A stretch of 64,000 bases of DNA from Nannocystis exedens (GTDB lineage: Bacteria > Myxococcota_A > Polyangia > Nannocystales > Nannocystaceae), in contig NZ_NETK01000001.1 in NCBI RefSeq assembly GCF_002343915.1, forward strand, positions 744,001 through 808,000. Direction: 5' to 3'. The notes under the pieces were generated by a model, which worked only from the letters and a program-made list of their open reading frames with translations, did no database searches and was not told the DNA's origin. Below are positions 24,715 through 33,194 of this stretch, piece by piece; the first letter of the stretch is position 1; the number at the start of each line of letters is the position of its first letter. The translations under genes and the position numbers were made by a program.

Positions 24715-25169
24715 CCGGTGCCCTCGGGATCTACAACTACTGGATCTACGTCCTGTTGATGATGATCGGGCTCTACGGCGTGATCGCCAAGCCCAACCTG
24801 ATCAAGCAGGCGATCGCGCTGGGCCTGTTCCAGACGGGGATCTTCCTCTACTACATCTCGATGGCGGTGATCGACGGCGGGACCGCGCCGGTGTGGACCA
24901 CCATCCTCGACGGGGCCCAGAAGTACGAGGGCCCCTACGACAACCCGCTGCCGCACGTCCTGATCCTGACGGCCATCGTCGTCAGCGTCAGCGTCCTCGC
25001 GGTCGCGCTGGCGCTCATCATCAACATCAAGCGCACCTACGGCACCATCGAGTACGACGAGCTCGAGGCGATGGACCAGGCCGACAAGCGCGCCGACTAT
25101 CAGCGCGGCCAGGTCGTCGACGCCGCCGACGACGTCGAGCACAGGCTGGAGGGGCATCACCATGCTTGA
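24711..25169 (+). CDS. mnhC: Mrp/Mnh antiporter subunit C (NuoK-like)
   Basis: The 152-residue product has three membrane helices and the NuoK/MnhC landmarks: GLYGVIAKPNLIKQAIALGLFQTGIFLYYIS, then NPLPHVLILTAIVVSVSVLAVALALI. The cytoplasmic C-terminal tail is acidic with a His cluster at the end (EGHHHA). Both the first start (GTGA with the preceding gene) and the stop (8 nt overlap with the next gene) indicate tight coupling. Confidence 0.92.
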   Translation: MTGALGIYNYWIYVLLMMIGLYGVIAKPNLIKQAIALGLFQTGIFLYYISMAVIDGGTAPVWTTILDGAQKYEGPYDNPLPHVLILTAIVVSVSVLAVALALIINIKRTYGTIEYDELEAMDQADKRADYQRGQVVDAADDVEHRLEGHHHA

Positions 25170-26682
25170 TGCGTTCGAGGTCGTCCCGAACCTCCCCGTC
25201 CTCGTCGTCACCACCCCGCTGATCGGCGGGATCCTGACGATCGCCATGGGCCGCGGCAAGGGCCCGTGGGCGTGGGCCACGCTGATCACCGGCCTGGTGT
25301 TCTACTTCACCGTCCTCTTGATGCAGCAGGTCCTGGCCGCCAAGACCGGCTACATCTCCTACGAGCTCGGCAACTGGCCGCGCCAGTGGGGCATCGAGTA
25401 CCGCGTCGACGCGCTCAACGCCTTCATCCTGCTCACGGTCGCCGGCGTCTCGTTCGTCACCACGCTGTACGCCCAGAAGAGCGTCGAGAAGGAGATCCCG
25501 CAGGACCGCCACAACTTCTTCTACGCCGTGTGGGTCCTGGCCGTGTGCGGCCTTCTGGGCATCACGGTCACCGGCGACGCCTTCAACGTCTACGTCCTGC
25601 TCGAGATCAGCTCGCTCACCGTGTACGCGCTGATCGCCATGGGCAAGGACATGAACCGCCAGGCGCTCACCGCCAGCCTGCGCTACCTGATCCTCGGCTC
25701 GGTCGGCGCCAGCTTCATCCTCCTCGGCATCGGTTACCTGATGATGGTCACCGGCACGCTCAACATGGAGGACATGCACGACCGCCTCGCGGCCCTGCCG
25801 GACATCGTCCACCACCGCACGGTCCTGGTCGCGTTCGCGTTCCTGCTGGTCGGCCTGGGCATGAAGATGGCGCTGTTCCCGCTGCACATGTGGCTGCCGA
25901 AGGCCTACACCTACGCGCCCTCGGCCGTCAGCGCCCTGCTGTCGGCCACGGCGACGAAGGTCGGCATCTACATGGCCTTCCGCTTCCTGTTTACGATCTT
26001 CGGCGTCGGCTTCTCGTTCGTGGCGATGCCGGCCAGCGTCGTCCTCAGCGTCGCCGCCTGCGCGGGCATCCTCGTCACCGGCGTCACCGCGGTGCGCCAG
26101 ACCAACCTGAAGCGCATGCTGGCCTACTCCTCGGTCGGCCAGCTCGGCTACATCGTCGCCGGCTTCGCGCTCGCCAACGTCCACGGCGTCGCCGGCTCGG
26201 TCATCCACATCTTCAACCACGCCGTCATGAAGGGCGGCATGTTCATGGCCGCAGGCGCGATCATGTACCGCCTCGGCCGCTGCGACCTGCGGGCGATCCG
26301 CGGCCTCGGCAAGCGCATGCCGCTGACCATGGCCGCGTTCGTCGCCGGCGGCCTCGGCCTGGTCGGCTTCCCGCTGACCGCCGGCTTCATCTCGAAGTGG
26401 TACCTCGTGCAGGGCGCCCTCGAGGCGCCGCACATGTGGCCGGTCGCCGCCGTCGTCCTGGTCGGCTCGCTGCTCGCCGTCGCCTACACCTGGCGCGTCG
26501 TCGAGGCCGCCTACTTCCAGGAGCCCGAGGGCGAGAGCGCCCTCGTCACCGAGGCCCCGCTGTCGATGGTCGCGCCGATGTGGATCCTCATCGGCGCCAG
26601 CGTGTACTTCGGCGTGTCCGCCACCTTCACCGGCGAGATCAGCATGCGCGCCGCCAAGAGCCTGCTCGGAGGGGCCCCATGA
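25162..26682 (+). CDS. mnhD: Proton-antiporter subunit MnhD-like (first of three)
   Basis: The 506-residue product is a 14-helix ND2/ND4/ND5-type antiporter subunit. The conserved charged residues are visible: Glu in NVYVLLEISSLTVYALIAMGK and Lys in GLGMKMALFPLHMWLPKAYTYAPSAVSALLSA. A second conserved helix is NLKRMLAYSSVGQLGYI. These residues form the proton path. It overlaps mnhC by 8 nt and the next subunit by four (ATGA). Confidence 0.92.
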   Translation: MLDAFEVVPNLPVLVVTTPLIGGILTIAMGRGKGPWAWATLITGLVFYFTVLLMQQVLAAKTGYISYELGNWPRQWGIEYRVDALNAFILLTVAGVSFVTTLYAQKSVEKEIPQDRHNFFYAVWVLAVCGLLGITVTGDAFNVYVLLEISSLTVYALIAMGKDMNRQALTASLRYLILGSVGASFILLGIGYLMMVTGTLNMEDMHDRLAALPDIVHHRTVLVAFAFLLVGLGMKMALFPLHMWLPKAYTYAPSAVSALLSATATKVGIYMAFRFLFTIFGVGFSFVAMPASVVLSVAACAGILVTGVTAVRQTNLKRMLAYSSVGQLGYIVAGFALANVHGVAGSVIHIFNHAVMKGGMFMAAGAIMYRLGRCDLRAIRGLGKRMPLTMAAFVAGGLGLVGFPLTAGFISKWYLVQGALEAPHMWPVAAVVLVGSLLAVAYTWRVVEAAYFQEPEGESALVTEAPLSMVAPMWILIGASVYFGVSATFTGEISMRAAKSLLGGAP

Positions 26683-28256
26683 TCCACCTCGACGTGAGCC
26701 CGCCGCTGCTGGCGCTCTACCTCCCGCTGCTCGGCGCCCTGCTGATCTCGCTCGCCGGCCGCTGGCCGAACCTGCGCGAGCTCGTCACCCTGCTGACCGC
26801 CGGCGCGCTGCTCTACGTCGTCGCCGGCATGGCCCCGGCGATCCTCGCCCCTGACTTCTGGGCCAGCTACGCCAGGGCCCCCGCGCTCAAGCTCGCCGAG
26901 GTCCTCCCGGGCGTCTGGCTCGAGCTCAAGGTCGAGCCGCTCGGCATGCTGTTCGCGCTGATCGCCAGCAGCCTGTGGATCCTCAACTCGATCTACTCGA
27001 TCGGCTACATGCGCGGCAACCACGAGAAGAACCAGACCCGGTTCTACGTGTGCTTCGCCCTGGCGATCGCCAGCGTCATGGGCCTCGCCTTCGCCGGCAA
27101 CCTGTTCACCCTGTTCGTCTTCTACGAGGCGCTGACGCTCACCACCTACCCGCTGGTGGCCCACAAGGGCTCGGCCGAGGCGATCCGCTCGGCCCGCACT
27201 TACCTCGGGATCCTCGTCGTCACCTCGGTGTGCTTCCTGCTGGCCGGCATCATCGGCACCTACGTGTTCACCGGCGGGGACATGACCTTCCGGCCAGGCG
27301 GCGTGTTCACCCGCGTGCTCGCCGACGGCAGCCTGACGGCTCCGACCTTGGGGCTCCTGTTCATCCTCTACATGTACGGGATCGGCAAGGCCGCCTTGAT
27401 GCCGGTGCACCGCTGGCTGCCGGCCGCCATGGTCGCGCCGACCCCGGTGTCGGCGCTGCTGCACGCGGTGGCGGTCGTGAAGGCCGGCGTCTTCACCGTC
27501 CTCAAGGTCATCGTCTACGTGTTCGGTCCGGCCGCGCTGGTGCGCTACGGCGTCGGCTCGTGGCTGATCTACGTCGCCGGCGCGACCATCCTGATCGCCT
27601 CCTGCATCGCCCTGTTCCAGGACAACCTCAAGCGGCGCCTGGCCTACTCGACGGTCAGCCAGCTCAGCTACGTCATCATCGCCGCCGCCCTGCTGTCGCC
27701 GCTGTCGATCACCGCGGCCGCGCTGCACATCGCCGCCCACGCGTTCGGCAAGATCACCCTGTTCTTCGCGGCAGGCTCGATCTACACGGCCGCGCACAAG
27801 ACCGAGATCAGCCAGCTCGACGGCATCGGCCGGCGCATGCCGGTCACCATGGCCGCGTTCACCATCGGCTCGCTGTCGATGATCGGCCTGCCGCCGACGG
27901 CCGGCTTCGTCAGCAAGTGGTACCTGCTGCAGGCCACCTGGGAGACCGACGCGCCGTTCGTGCTGGTCGTCGTCATCCTCTCGACCCTGCTCAACGCCGC
28001 CTACTTCCTGCCGATCGTCTACCGCGCCTTCTTCGTCGCCGAGCCGAAGCACCACCACGAGCCACACCAGTCCTCGGCCGACGGCGACTTCGGCGACGAC
28101 GCGGACCACCACGGCCACGACGCCCACGACCACGGCGAGGCGCCCTGGCCGATCGTCGTCGCGCTGTCCTGCACGGCCGTCGCCACCATCGTCTTCTTCT
28201 TCTACAGCGACCTCGCCATCGGGTTGGCGAACCAGCTCCGGAGCGGCCTGCCATGA
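26679..28256 (+). CDS. Proton-antiporter subunit MnhD-like (second of three)
   Basis: The 525-residue product belongs to the same ND2/4/5 family: FVFYEALTLTTYPLVAHKG (Glu helix), GIGKAALMPVHRWLPAAMVAPTPVSALLHA (Lys helix) and NLKRRLAYSTVSQLSYV. Before the final helix there is a His-rich cytoplasmic or periplasmic loop (PKHHHEPHQSS and DHHGHDAHDHGE), which may bind metal or act as a pH sensor. GGAGGGG upstream of ATG 26679 gives a strong ribosome site despite the overlap. It may replace the N-terminal antiporter domain of MnhA. Confidence 0.9.
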   Translation: MIHLDVSPPLLALYLPLLGALLISLAGRWPNLRELVTLLTAGALLYVVAGMAPAILAPDFWASYARAPALKLAEVLPGVWLELKVEPLGMLFALIASSLWILNSIYSIGYMRGNHEKNQTRFYVCFALAIASVMGLAFAGNLFTLFVFYEALTLTTYPLVAHKGSAEAIRSARTYLGILVVTSVCFLLAGIIGTYVFTGGDMTFRPGGVFTRVLADGSLTAPTLGLLFILYMYGIGKAALMPVHRWLPAAMVAPTPVSALLHAVAVVKAGVFTVLKVIVYVFGPAALVRYGVGSWLIYVAGATILIASCIALFQDNLKRRLAYSTVSQLSYVIIAAALLSPLSITAAALHIAAHAFGKITLFFAAGSIYTAAHKTEISQLDGIGRRMPVTMAAFTIGSLSMIGLPPTAGFVSKWYLLQATWETDAPFVLVVVILSTLLNAAYFLPIVYRAFFVAEPKHHHEPHQSSADGDFGDDADHHGHDAHDHGEAPWPIVVALSCTAVATIVFFFYSDLAIGLANQLRSGLP

Positions 28257-28498
28257 GCCTCGAAGATCCTCGGACCCTACGCAAGCTGTGGACCGCCTCG
28301 CTGGTCGTGCTGGCGCTGCTGGTGCTGGCTGACTTTTGGGTCCTGCGGGACCCGCACCACCACGCCCACTTCGGCGTCGACGGCACGTTCGGCTTCTACT
28401 CCTGGTACGGCTTCGGCGTGTGCGCCGTCATGGTCCTGGTGTCGAAGTTCGTCGTCGGCCTGATCTTGAAGCGGAAGGACACCTTCTACGATGACTGA
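28253..28498 (+). CDS. Small two-helix membrane protein in the Mrp operon
   Basis: The 81-residue product has helices at about residues 13-29 and 50-70, separated by a DPHHHAHFGVDGTFGFYSWYG loop with a His cluster. It overlaps its neighbours by 4 and 8 nt, so it is a regular part of the operon. Similar small proteins accompany split Mrp/Mbh-like operons, but I know no established function. Confidence 0.75.
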   Translation: MSLEDPRTLRKLWTASLVVLALLVLADFWVLRDPHHHAHFGVDGTFGFYSWYGFGVCAVMVLVSKFVVGLILKRKDTFYDD

Positions 28499-30290
28499 CG
28501 CGGTCGGCCTGCCTCCTCCGGGCATCATCCTGGTCCTCGGCGGCCTCGTGCTCCCGCTGCTACGCGGGCTCGGCCCGGCCGTCGCGCTGCTGCTGCCGCT
28601 GCTGACGCTGGGGGCGATCTGGGGCATCCCCGACGACCTCACCGTCACCATGCCGTTCATGGGCCAGTACGACCTCACCGTGCTGGCCTTCAACCCGCCG
28701 ACCAAGGTGTTCGCCACCATCTTCGCGGTGATGGCGTTCGCCGGGGCCCTGTTCGCCCACCCGATCACCGGCCTCGACAGCGAACGCGGCCGCCGCTGGC
28801 GCGTCGAGCTGCCGGCCGCCTTCGTCTACGCCGGCTCGGCGATCTGCGTCACCTTCGCCGGCGACATCCTCAGCCTCTTCATCTTCTGGGAGCTGATGGC
28901 GATCGGCTCGACCACGGTGATCTGGAGCGCCGGCACCAGGGCCGCCGGGCGCGCCGGCTACCGCTACGCGCTCGTCCACTTCGTCGGCGGCGTGCTGCTG
29001 ATGGCCGGCATCCTCGCCAAGGTGTTCGCGCTGCAGGCTTCAGGCGTCAGCGACCCGCTGGCGCTGCACCACTTCTTCTTCGGCGCCGCGGGCTTCGAGG
29101 GGTTGTCCTTCGGGACAGGTGACGCCGCGGCCTGGCTGATCCTGCTCGGCATCCTCGTCAACGCCGCCGCCCCGCCGCTCGGCGCCTGGCTGGCCGACGC
29201 CTACCCGGAGGCGTCGGAGAGCGGCACCGTGTTCCTCTCGGCCTTCACCACCAAGACGGCGGTCTACGTGCTGATGCTGCTGTTCGCCGGCACCCAGCTG
29301 CTGATCTACGTCGGCCTGTTGATGGCGGTGTACGGCATCGTCTACGCCATCCTCGAGAACGACATGCGGCGGATCCTCGCCTACTCGATCGTCAACCAGG
29401 TCGGGTTCATGGTCTGCGGGATCGGCATCGGCACCGCCATGGCGCTCAACGGCGCCGCCGCCCACGCGTTCGCCCACATCGTCTACAAGGCGCTGCTGCT
29501 GATGTCGGCCGGCTCGGTCCTCTACATGACCGGCAAGCGCAAGTGCACCGACCTCGGCGGCCTCTACCACTCGATGCCGATCACGATGACGTGCGGCATC
29601 ATCGGCGCGCTGGCGATCTCGTCGTTCCCGCTGACCTCGGGCTTCGTCACCAAGTCGATGATCAACCAGGCCGCGGCCGACCAGCACATCGCCCTGGCGT
29701 GGTTCACCCTGACCGCGGCCTCGGCGGGCGTGTTCCTGCACGCCGGCATCAAGTTCCCGTGGTTCGTGTTCTTCCAGAAGGACTCGGGCCTGCGCCCGCC
29801 GGATCCGCCGTGGAACATGCGCGCGGCGATGATCTTCTTCGCGGCGGTCTGCATCCTCCTCGGCGTCCCCGGCCTCTACGGCCCGCTCTACGCCATCCTT
29901 CCCTTCCCGGCCGCCGCGGGCGAGACCCTCTACGAGCCCTACACCGTCCCGCACGTGATCAACCAGCTGCAGCTCCTCCTCTTCTCGGGGTTGGCGTTCT
30001 TCGCCCTGCTCCCGGTCCTGAAGCGCACGCTGACGATCACCCTCGACGCCGACTGGTTCTACCGCCGGCTGTTCCCCGGCGCCTGGAAGCACCTCGTGCG
30101 CCCGGTCGTCCTCGCCTTCCGCGAGTTCTTCGACTACCTGTTCGGCCAGCTGCCGCAGATGGCCAAGGACATCGTCTACTCGCCGCCGCAGGAGGCCCGC
30201 ATGTTCAAGGAGTGGGGCCTCGGCGGCGCCATGGTCGTGATCACGGGCTTCCTGTTCGCCTACCTCGTGCTGGGCTACATCGCCGCCTGA
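28491..30290 (+). CDS. Proton-antiporter subunit MnhD-like (third, divergent)
   Basis: The 599-residue product has the antiporter fold: FIFWELMAIGSTTVIW carries the conserved Glu, and MRRILAYSIVNQVGFMVCGIG is the later helix. The usual GKAxxPxHxWLP helix is replaced by NAAAPPLGAWLADAYPEASESG, lacking the conserved Lys, so proton transfer may differ or be absent here. A long C-terminal extension with extra helices (from about residue 440) ends the operon. It contains a perfect hairpin repeat at 29104 encoding LSFGTG. Confidence 0.88.
   Translation: MTDAVGLPPPGIILVLGGLVLPLLRGLGPAVALLLPLLTLGAIWGIPDDLTVTMPFMGQYDLTVLAFNPPTKVFATIFAVMAFAGALFAHPITGLDSERGRRWRVELPAAFVYAGSAICVTFAGDILSLFIFWELMAIGSTTVIWSAGTRAAGRAGYRYALVHFVGGVLLMAGILAKVFALQASGVSDPLALHHFFFGAAGFEGLSFGTGDAAAWLILLGILVNAAAPPLGAWLADAYPEASESGTVFLSAFTTKTAVYVLMLLFAGTQLLIYVGLLMAVYGIVYAILENDMRRILAYSIVNQVGFMVCGIGIGTAMALNGAAAHAFAHIVYKALLLMSAGSVLYMTGKRKCTDLGGLYHSMPITMTCGIIGALAISSFPLTSGFVTKSMINQAAADQHIALAWFTLTAASAGVFLHAGIKFPWFVFFQKDSGLRPPDPPWNMRAAMIFFAAVCILLGVPGLYGPLYAILPFPAAAGETLYEPYTVPHVINQLQLLLFSGLAFFALLPVLKRTLTITLDADWFYRRLFPGAWKHLVRPVVLAFREFFDYLFGQLPQMAKDIVYSPPQEARMFKEWGLGGAMVVITGFLFAYLVLGYIAA
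29104..29117 (+). repeat. In-frame TGTCC-TTCG-GGACA hairpin
   Basis: A stable UUCG-type loop on a 5 bp stem, encoding LSFGTG of the third antiporter subunit. Confidence 0.55.
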
Positions 30291-30680
30291 GCGAGCGCCG
30301 CGACGGAGGCGTTCCGGCCCTCGGTCGCTGGTTCTCGGCCACGCGGCGGCGTCGCTCGTCGGTCACGTGCGGGCCCGAGTTGCTCACGCCCTCGCGCCCG
30401 GCCGGCCTGACGGAGCCCCGGCGCGAGGGCTGCTCGACACGCCCGGTCGAGGCACCAGGGGCGCGCCGCTCGCCGCGCCGGCGGGGCGGCCTTTCCGCAG
30501 TCGCACGCCCCGCGGCGCGCAGCGACATGTCCTTCGGGACATCTGCGTCTACCGCGACCCGCGGCCATTCGTCCGCCCCCAGCCCGTGAGCGGCCCGAAC
30601 GCTGCCGAGGCCGTCGCGCCCCGACGAGACCTCCACCGCCGGCTCGTCGGATCAAGACGGCATGACGTCGCGGGTGGAAC
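30291..30680. other. Intergenic region after the Mrp operon
   Basis: Contains one family hairpin (30527-30542), listed separately. Frames here are Arg-rich and lack coding bias; no gene is supported. Confidence 0.5.
30527..30542. repeat. ATGTCC-TTCG-GGACAT hairpin
   Basis: Perfect 6 bp stem with UUCG-type tetraloop, about 240 nt after the Mrp operon stop. It could be a distal terminator. Confidence 0.55.
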
Positions 30681-30686
30681 TACCCT
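30681..30686 (+). promoter_or_regulatory. TACCCT -10-like box upstream of the histidine kinase
   Basis: Lies 20 nt before ATG 30707 with GAGG (30697-30700) in between, the same layout as fabH. It would be inside the gene if the upstream ATG 30662 were used. Confidence 0.45.
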
Positions 30687-30706
30687 GTGACGGCGCGAGG
30701 TCGGGA

Positions 30707-32701
30707 ATGACGCCCAGCGACCGTACCTCCAGTGAGAGACCTTCCGCGCGCGCGAGCGTCGAGACCGCGGCGAGATGGCCGCTCTCCCTCCTCAGCGCCG
30801 CGGGGGCCGTGATCCTCGCCCTCGCCCTCGCCGGCCCGCTCGGCGGCGTCTTCTTCGCCGTGCCGCTCGCGGTCCTCTCGCTGTCCGCGCAAGTCACGGG
30901 CACCGCCCCCTCGCTGGTCTCGACCGCGCTGGCGACGACCGGCCTCGGCGCGTGGATGCTGGCGACCGACGGCGGACCGAGCGCCAAGGAGGCGCTGCAG
31001 CTCGTCGCGTTCCTGGCCACGGGCTCGGTCATCAGCGTCGTGTCCGGCTCGCTGCGCGCGGGGCGGGCCCGCGACGTCGAGGCGCGGATCGCCGCCGCCC
31101 GCGCCGCCGAGGACGCCGAGCGACAGGCCGCGGAGACCCGCGTGGCGCTCGAGGCGGTGCGCGCGAGCGAGTTGCAGTTCCAGCAGCTCGCCGACTCGAT
31201 GCCCCAGATCGTCTGGGCCTGCCAGCCCGACGGCAGCCCCTATTACTACAACCGCAGGTGGTACGAGCTCAGCGGCGTGCCGGTCGGGATCATCGGCGAA
31301 GCCAGCTGGCTGCGCGTGCTCCACCCCGACGAGCGGCAGCACTGCATGGACGTCTGGCACGAGTCGGTCCGCACCGGCAAGCCGTTTCAGATCGAATACC
31401 GCTTCAAGTTCCCCACCGTGGACGAGTACCGGTGGTACCTCGGCCGCGCGCTCGCCGTGCGCGACGAGGCCGGTCGGGTCGTCCGCTGGTACGGCACCTC
31501 GACCGACATCCACGACGCCAAGCGCACCGAGGCGGCCCTGCGCGCCAGCGAGGAACGCCACCGCGCGCTCGCCGAGGCCCTGCGCGAGGCCGACCGCCGC
31601 AAGGACGAGTTCCTCGCCATGCTCTCGCACGAGCTGCGCAACCCGCTGGCGCCGATCAAAAACAGCCTCTACATCCTCTCGCACGCCGCTCCGGGGAGCG
31701 AGCGAGCCCGCCGCGCCGAGGAGGTGATCGAGCGGCAGATCGAGCACATGACGCGGCTGATCGACGACCTGCTCGACGTCACCCGGATCTCGCGGAGGAA
31801 GATCCAGCTGCGGCGCACGACGGTGGAGATGAACGAGCTCGTGCGCCGCACGGTCGAGGATCACCGCTCGGTGTTCGAGCGCAGCGGCGTGTCGCTCGAG
31901 CTCGCGCTCGCCGACCGGCCCGCCTGGGTCGACGGCGACCCCACGCGGCTGTCGCAGATCGTCGGCAACCTGCTGCAGAACGCGGCCAAGTTCACCGGCC
32001 CCGGCGGCTGGGCCAGGGTCTCGGTCGCGGCGAGCGAGACCGACGTGCTCGTCCGCGTCCGCGACAGCGGGATGGGCATCGAACCCGACATGCTGCCCCT
32101 CCTCTTCAACCCGTTCACGCAGGCCGACAACACCCTCGACCGCAGCCGCGGCGGCCTCGGCCTCGGCCTCGCGCTCGTCAAGGGGCTCGTCGAGCTGCAC
32201 GACGGCGAGGTCCGGGCCGCGAGCGAGGGACCGAACCGGGGCTCCGAGTTCACCGTGCGACTGCCCGCGATCGCCGCCCCCGCGGGCGAAGCAGCCGCGA
32301 GCGCGCCGTCGAGCCACGCCTCGCTCGGGCGGATCCTCGTCATCGAGGACAACCTCGACGCCGCCGAGACCTTGAAGGACGCCCTCGAGCTCGGCGACCA
32401 CGAGGTCTGCCTCGCCCACTCGGGGCCCGAGGGGCTGGCCAGGGTGCAGACCTTTCGGCCCGACGTCGTGCTCTGCGACATCGGCCTGCCCGGCATGGAC
32501 GGCTACGAGGTGGCGCGGGCGATCCGCGCCGACCCGACCCAGCGCGCGACCAAGCTGGTCGCGCTCACCGGCTACGCCTCGCCCGACGACCGCCAGCGGG
32601 CCCGGGACGCCGGCTTCGATCGTCACCTCGGCAAGCCGCCCGACCTCGACACGCTGCTGCAGATCCTCCAGGAGCTCGTGCGCGCGAGGACGTCGGCCTG
32701 A
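30707..32701 (+). CDS. Hybrid histidine kinase (membrane-PAS-HisKA-HATPase-REC)
   Basis: The 664-residue sensor has an N-terminal membrane domain of about four helices resembling DUF4118 (residues 20-95), a linker coiled coil and a PAS_3 domain (FQQLADSMPQIVWACQPDG ... YRWYLGRALAV). The kinase core follows: His308 in AMLSHELRNPLAP, N-box NLLQNAAKFT, DSGMGI and GGLGLGLALV. The C-terminal receiver has VIEDN, phosphoacceptor Asp591 in CDIGLPGMDGYE and the conserved Lys in GKPPD. No output domain follows, so a phosphorelay to an unlinked partner is likely. ATG 30707 is supported by the ribosome site and the -10-like box. Confidence 0.9.
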   Translation: MTPSDRTSSERPSARASVETAARWPLSLLSAAGAVILALALAGPLGGVFFAVPLAVLSLSAQVTGTAPSLVSTALATTGLGAWMLATDGGPSAKEALQLVAFLATGSVISVVSGSLRAGRARDVEARIAAARAAEDAERQAAETRVALEAVRASELQFQQLADSMPQIVWACQPDGSPYYYNRRWYELSGVPVGIIGEASWLRVLHPDERQHCMDVWHESVRTGKPFQIEYRFKFPTVDEYRWYLGRALAVRDEAGRVVRWYGTSTDIHDAKRTEAALRASEERHRALAEALREADRRKDEFLAMLSHELRNPLAPIKNSLYILSHAAPGSERARRAEEVIERQIEHMTRLIDDLLDVTRISRRKIQLRRTTVEMNELVRRTVEDHRSVFERSGVSLELALADRPAWVDGDPTRLSQIVGNLLQNAAKFTGPGGWARVSVAASETDVLVRVRDSGMGIEPDMLPLLFNPFTQADNTLDRSRGGLGLGLALVKGLVELHDGEVRAASEGPNRGSEFTVRLPAIAAPAGEAAASAPSSHASLGRILVIEDNLDAAETLKDALELGDHEVCLAHSGPEGLARVQTFRPDVVLCDIGLPGMDGYEVARAIRADPTQRATKLVALTGYASPDDRQRARDAGFDRHLGKPPDLDTLLQILQELVRARTSA

Positions 32702-32750
32702 CGCGCCCCGGGTCCGATCGGCGTCGGAGAAGCGGCCCGCCGCTCCGCGC

Positions 32751-32756
32751 TACACC
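32751..32756 (+). promoter_or_regulatory. TACACC -10-like box, leaderless type
   Basis: Six bases before ATG 32763; part of the reason to accept the small gene that follows. Confidence 0.4.
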
Positions 32757-32762
32757 GGACGC

Positions 32763-33194
32763 ATGGTGCTCCCGCGGCCCGGGTCGCGCGGCCGCTGCGT
32801 CCGGCTCGCCGCCCCGCTCTTCCTCGCCTGCGCCCACGGTTCGCCGAGCCGCGAGCGAGCAGGCCGCGTGATCGTCCGCGACAGCGGCCCTCCGCTCCAC
32901 CGGCTCCCGGGGTGGGTCGACGCCCCGCACCGCGTCGACGACGGAGCGGGCGCGCTGCCGTACACCACCGACGGCCGCAACTCCAGCCACGTCCTCGTCC
33001 ACCGCCGCCGACATGGTTTCAAGGACATGCTCGATCGAGCATGCCTCTTCAAACATGCCCTCGTGGACATCCCGCCGGCATGCAGGACTGTCCGATCGCA
33101 GTCGGTGCCGCCCCCGGGCGCCCCGAGCTACACCCGATCGCATGACGATCCGGCTGTCCGCGCTGTTCGGTCTCGGCATCCTCCTCGCCTGTAG
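32763..33194 (+). CDS. Small lipoprotein with a repeat-altered 3' end
   Basis: The first 80 or so codons have near-perfect G/C third positions. They encode a lipoprotein signal (RLAAPLFLACAHG) followed by a short soluble segment (SGPPLHRLPGWVDAPHRVDDGAGALPYTTDGRNSSHVLV). From about 33008 the frame runs into a cluster of hairpin repeats, third-position bias is lost, and the stop (33192-33194) overlaps the next gene. The natural protein probably ended near 33010 before repeat insertion, or the tail is a new extension. No family recognised. A decaying pseudogene is the alternative. Confidence 0.45.
   Translation: MVLPRPGSRGRCVRLAAPLFLACAHGSPSRERAGRVIVRDSGPPLHRLPGWVDAPHRVDDGAGALPYTTDGRNSSHVLVHRRRHGFKDMLDRACLFKHALVDIPPACRTVRSQSVPPPGAPSYTRSHDDPAVRAVRSRHPPRL
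33026..33070. repeat. Cluster of CATG palindromes
   Basis: A perfect 18-bp palindrome CATGCTCGATCGAGCATG (33026-33043) is followed by ATGCCC-TCGT-GGACAT (33055-33070, one mismatch). Further CATGG/CATGC half-sites flank it at 33011 and 33078. Confidence 0.6.
33129..33134 (+). promoter_or_regulatory. TACACC -10-like box, leaderless type
   Basis: Seven bases before ATG 33142. Confidence 0.45.

Noticed and set aside
22456..30290. Membrane-bound hydrogenase (Mbh) operon
   Set aside because: Only the antiporter-type and small membrane subunits are present; no NiFe or FeS subunits, so Mrp/Mnh is the better call.
30662..30706. Upstream start for the histidine kinase
   Set aside because: It would place the -10-like box (30681) and ribosome site (30697) inside the gene; the added residues are not membrane-domain-like.
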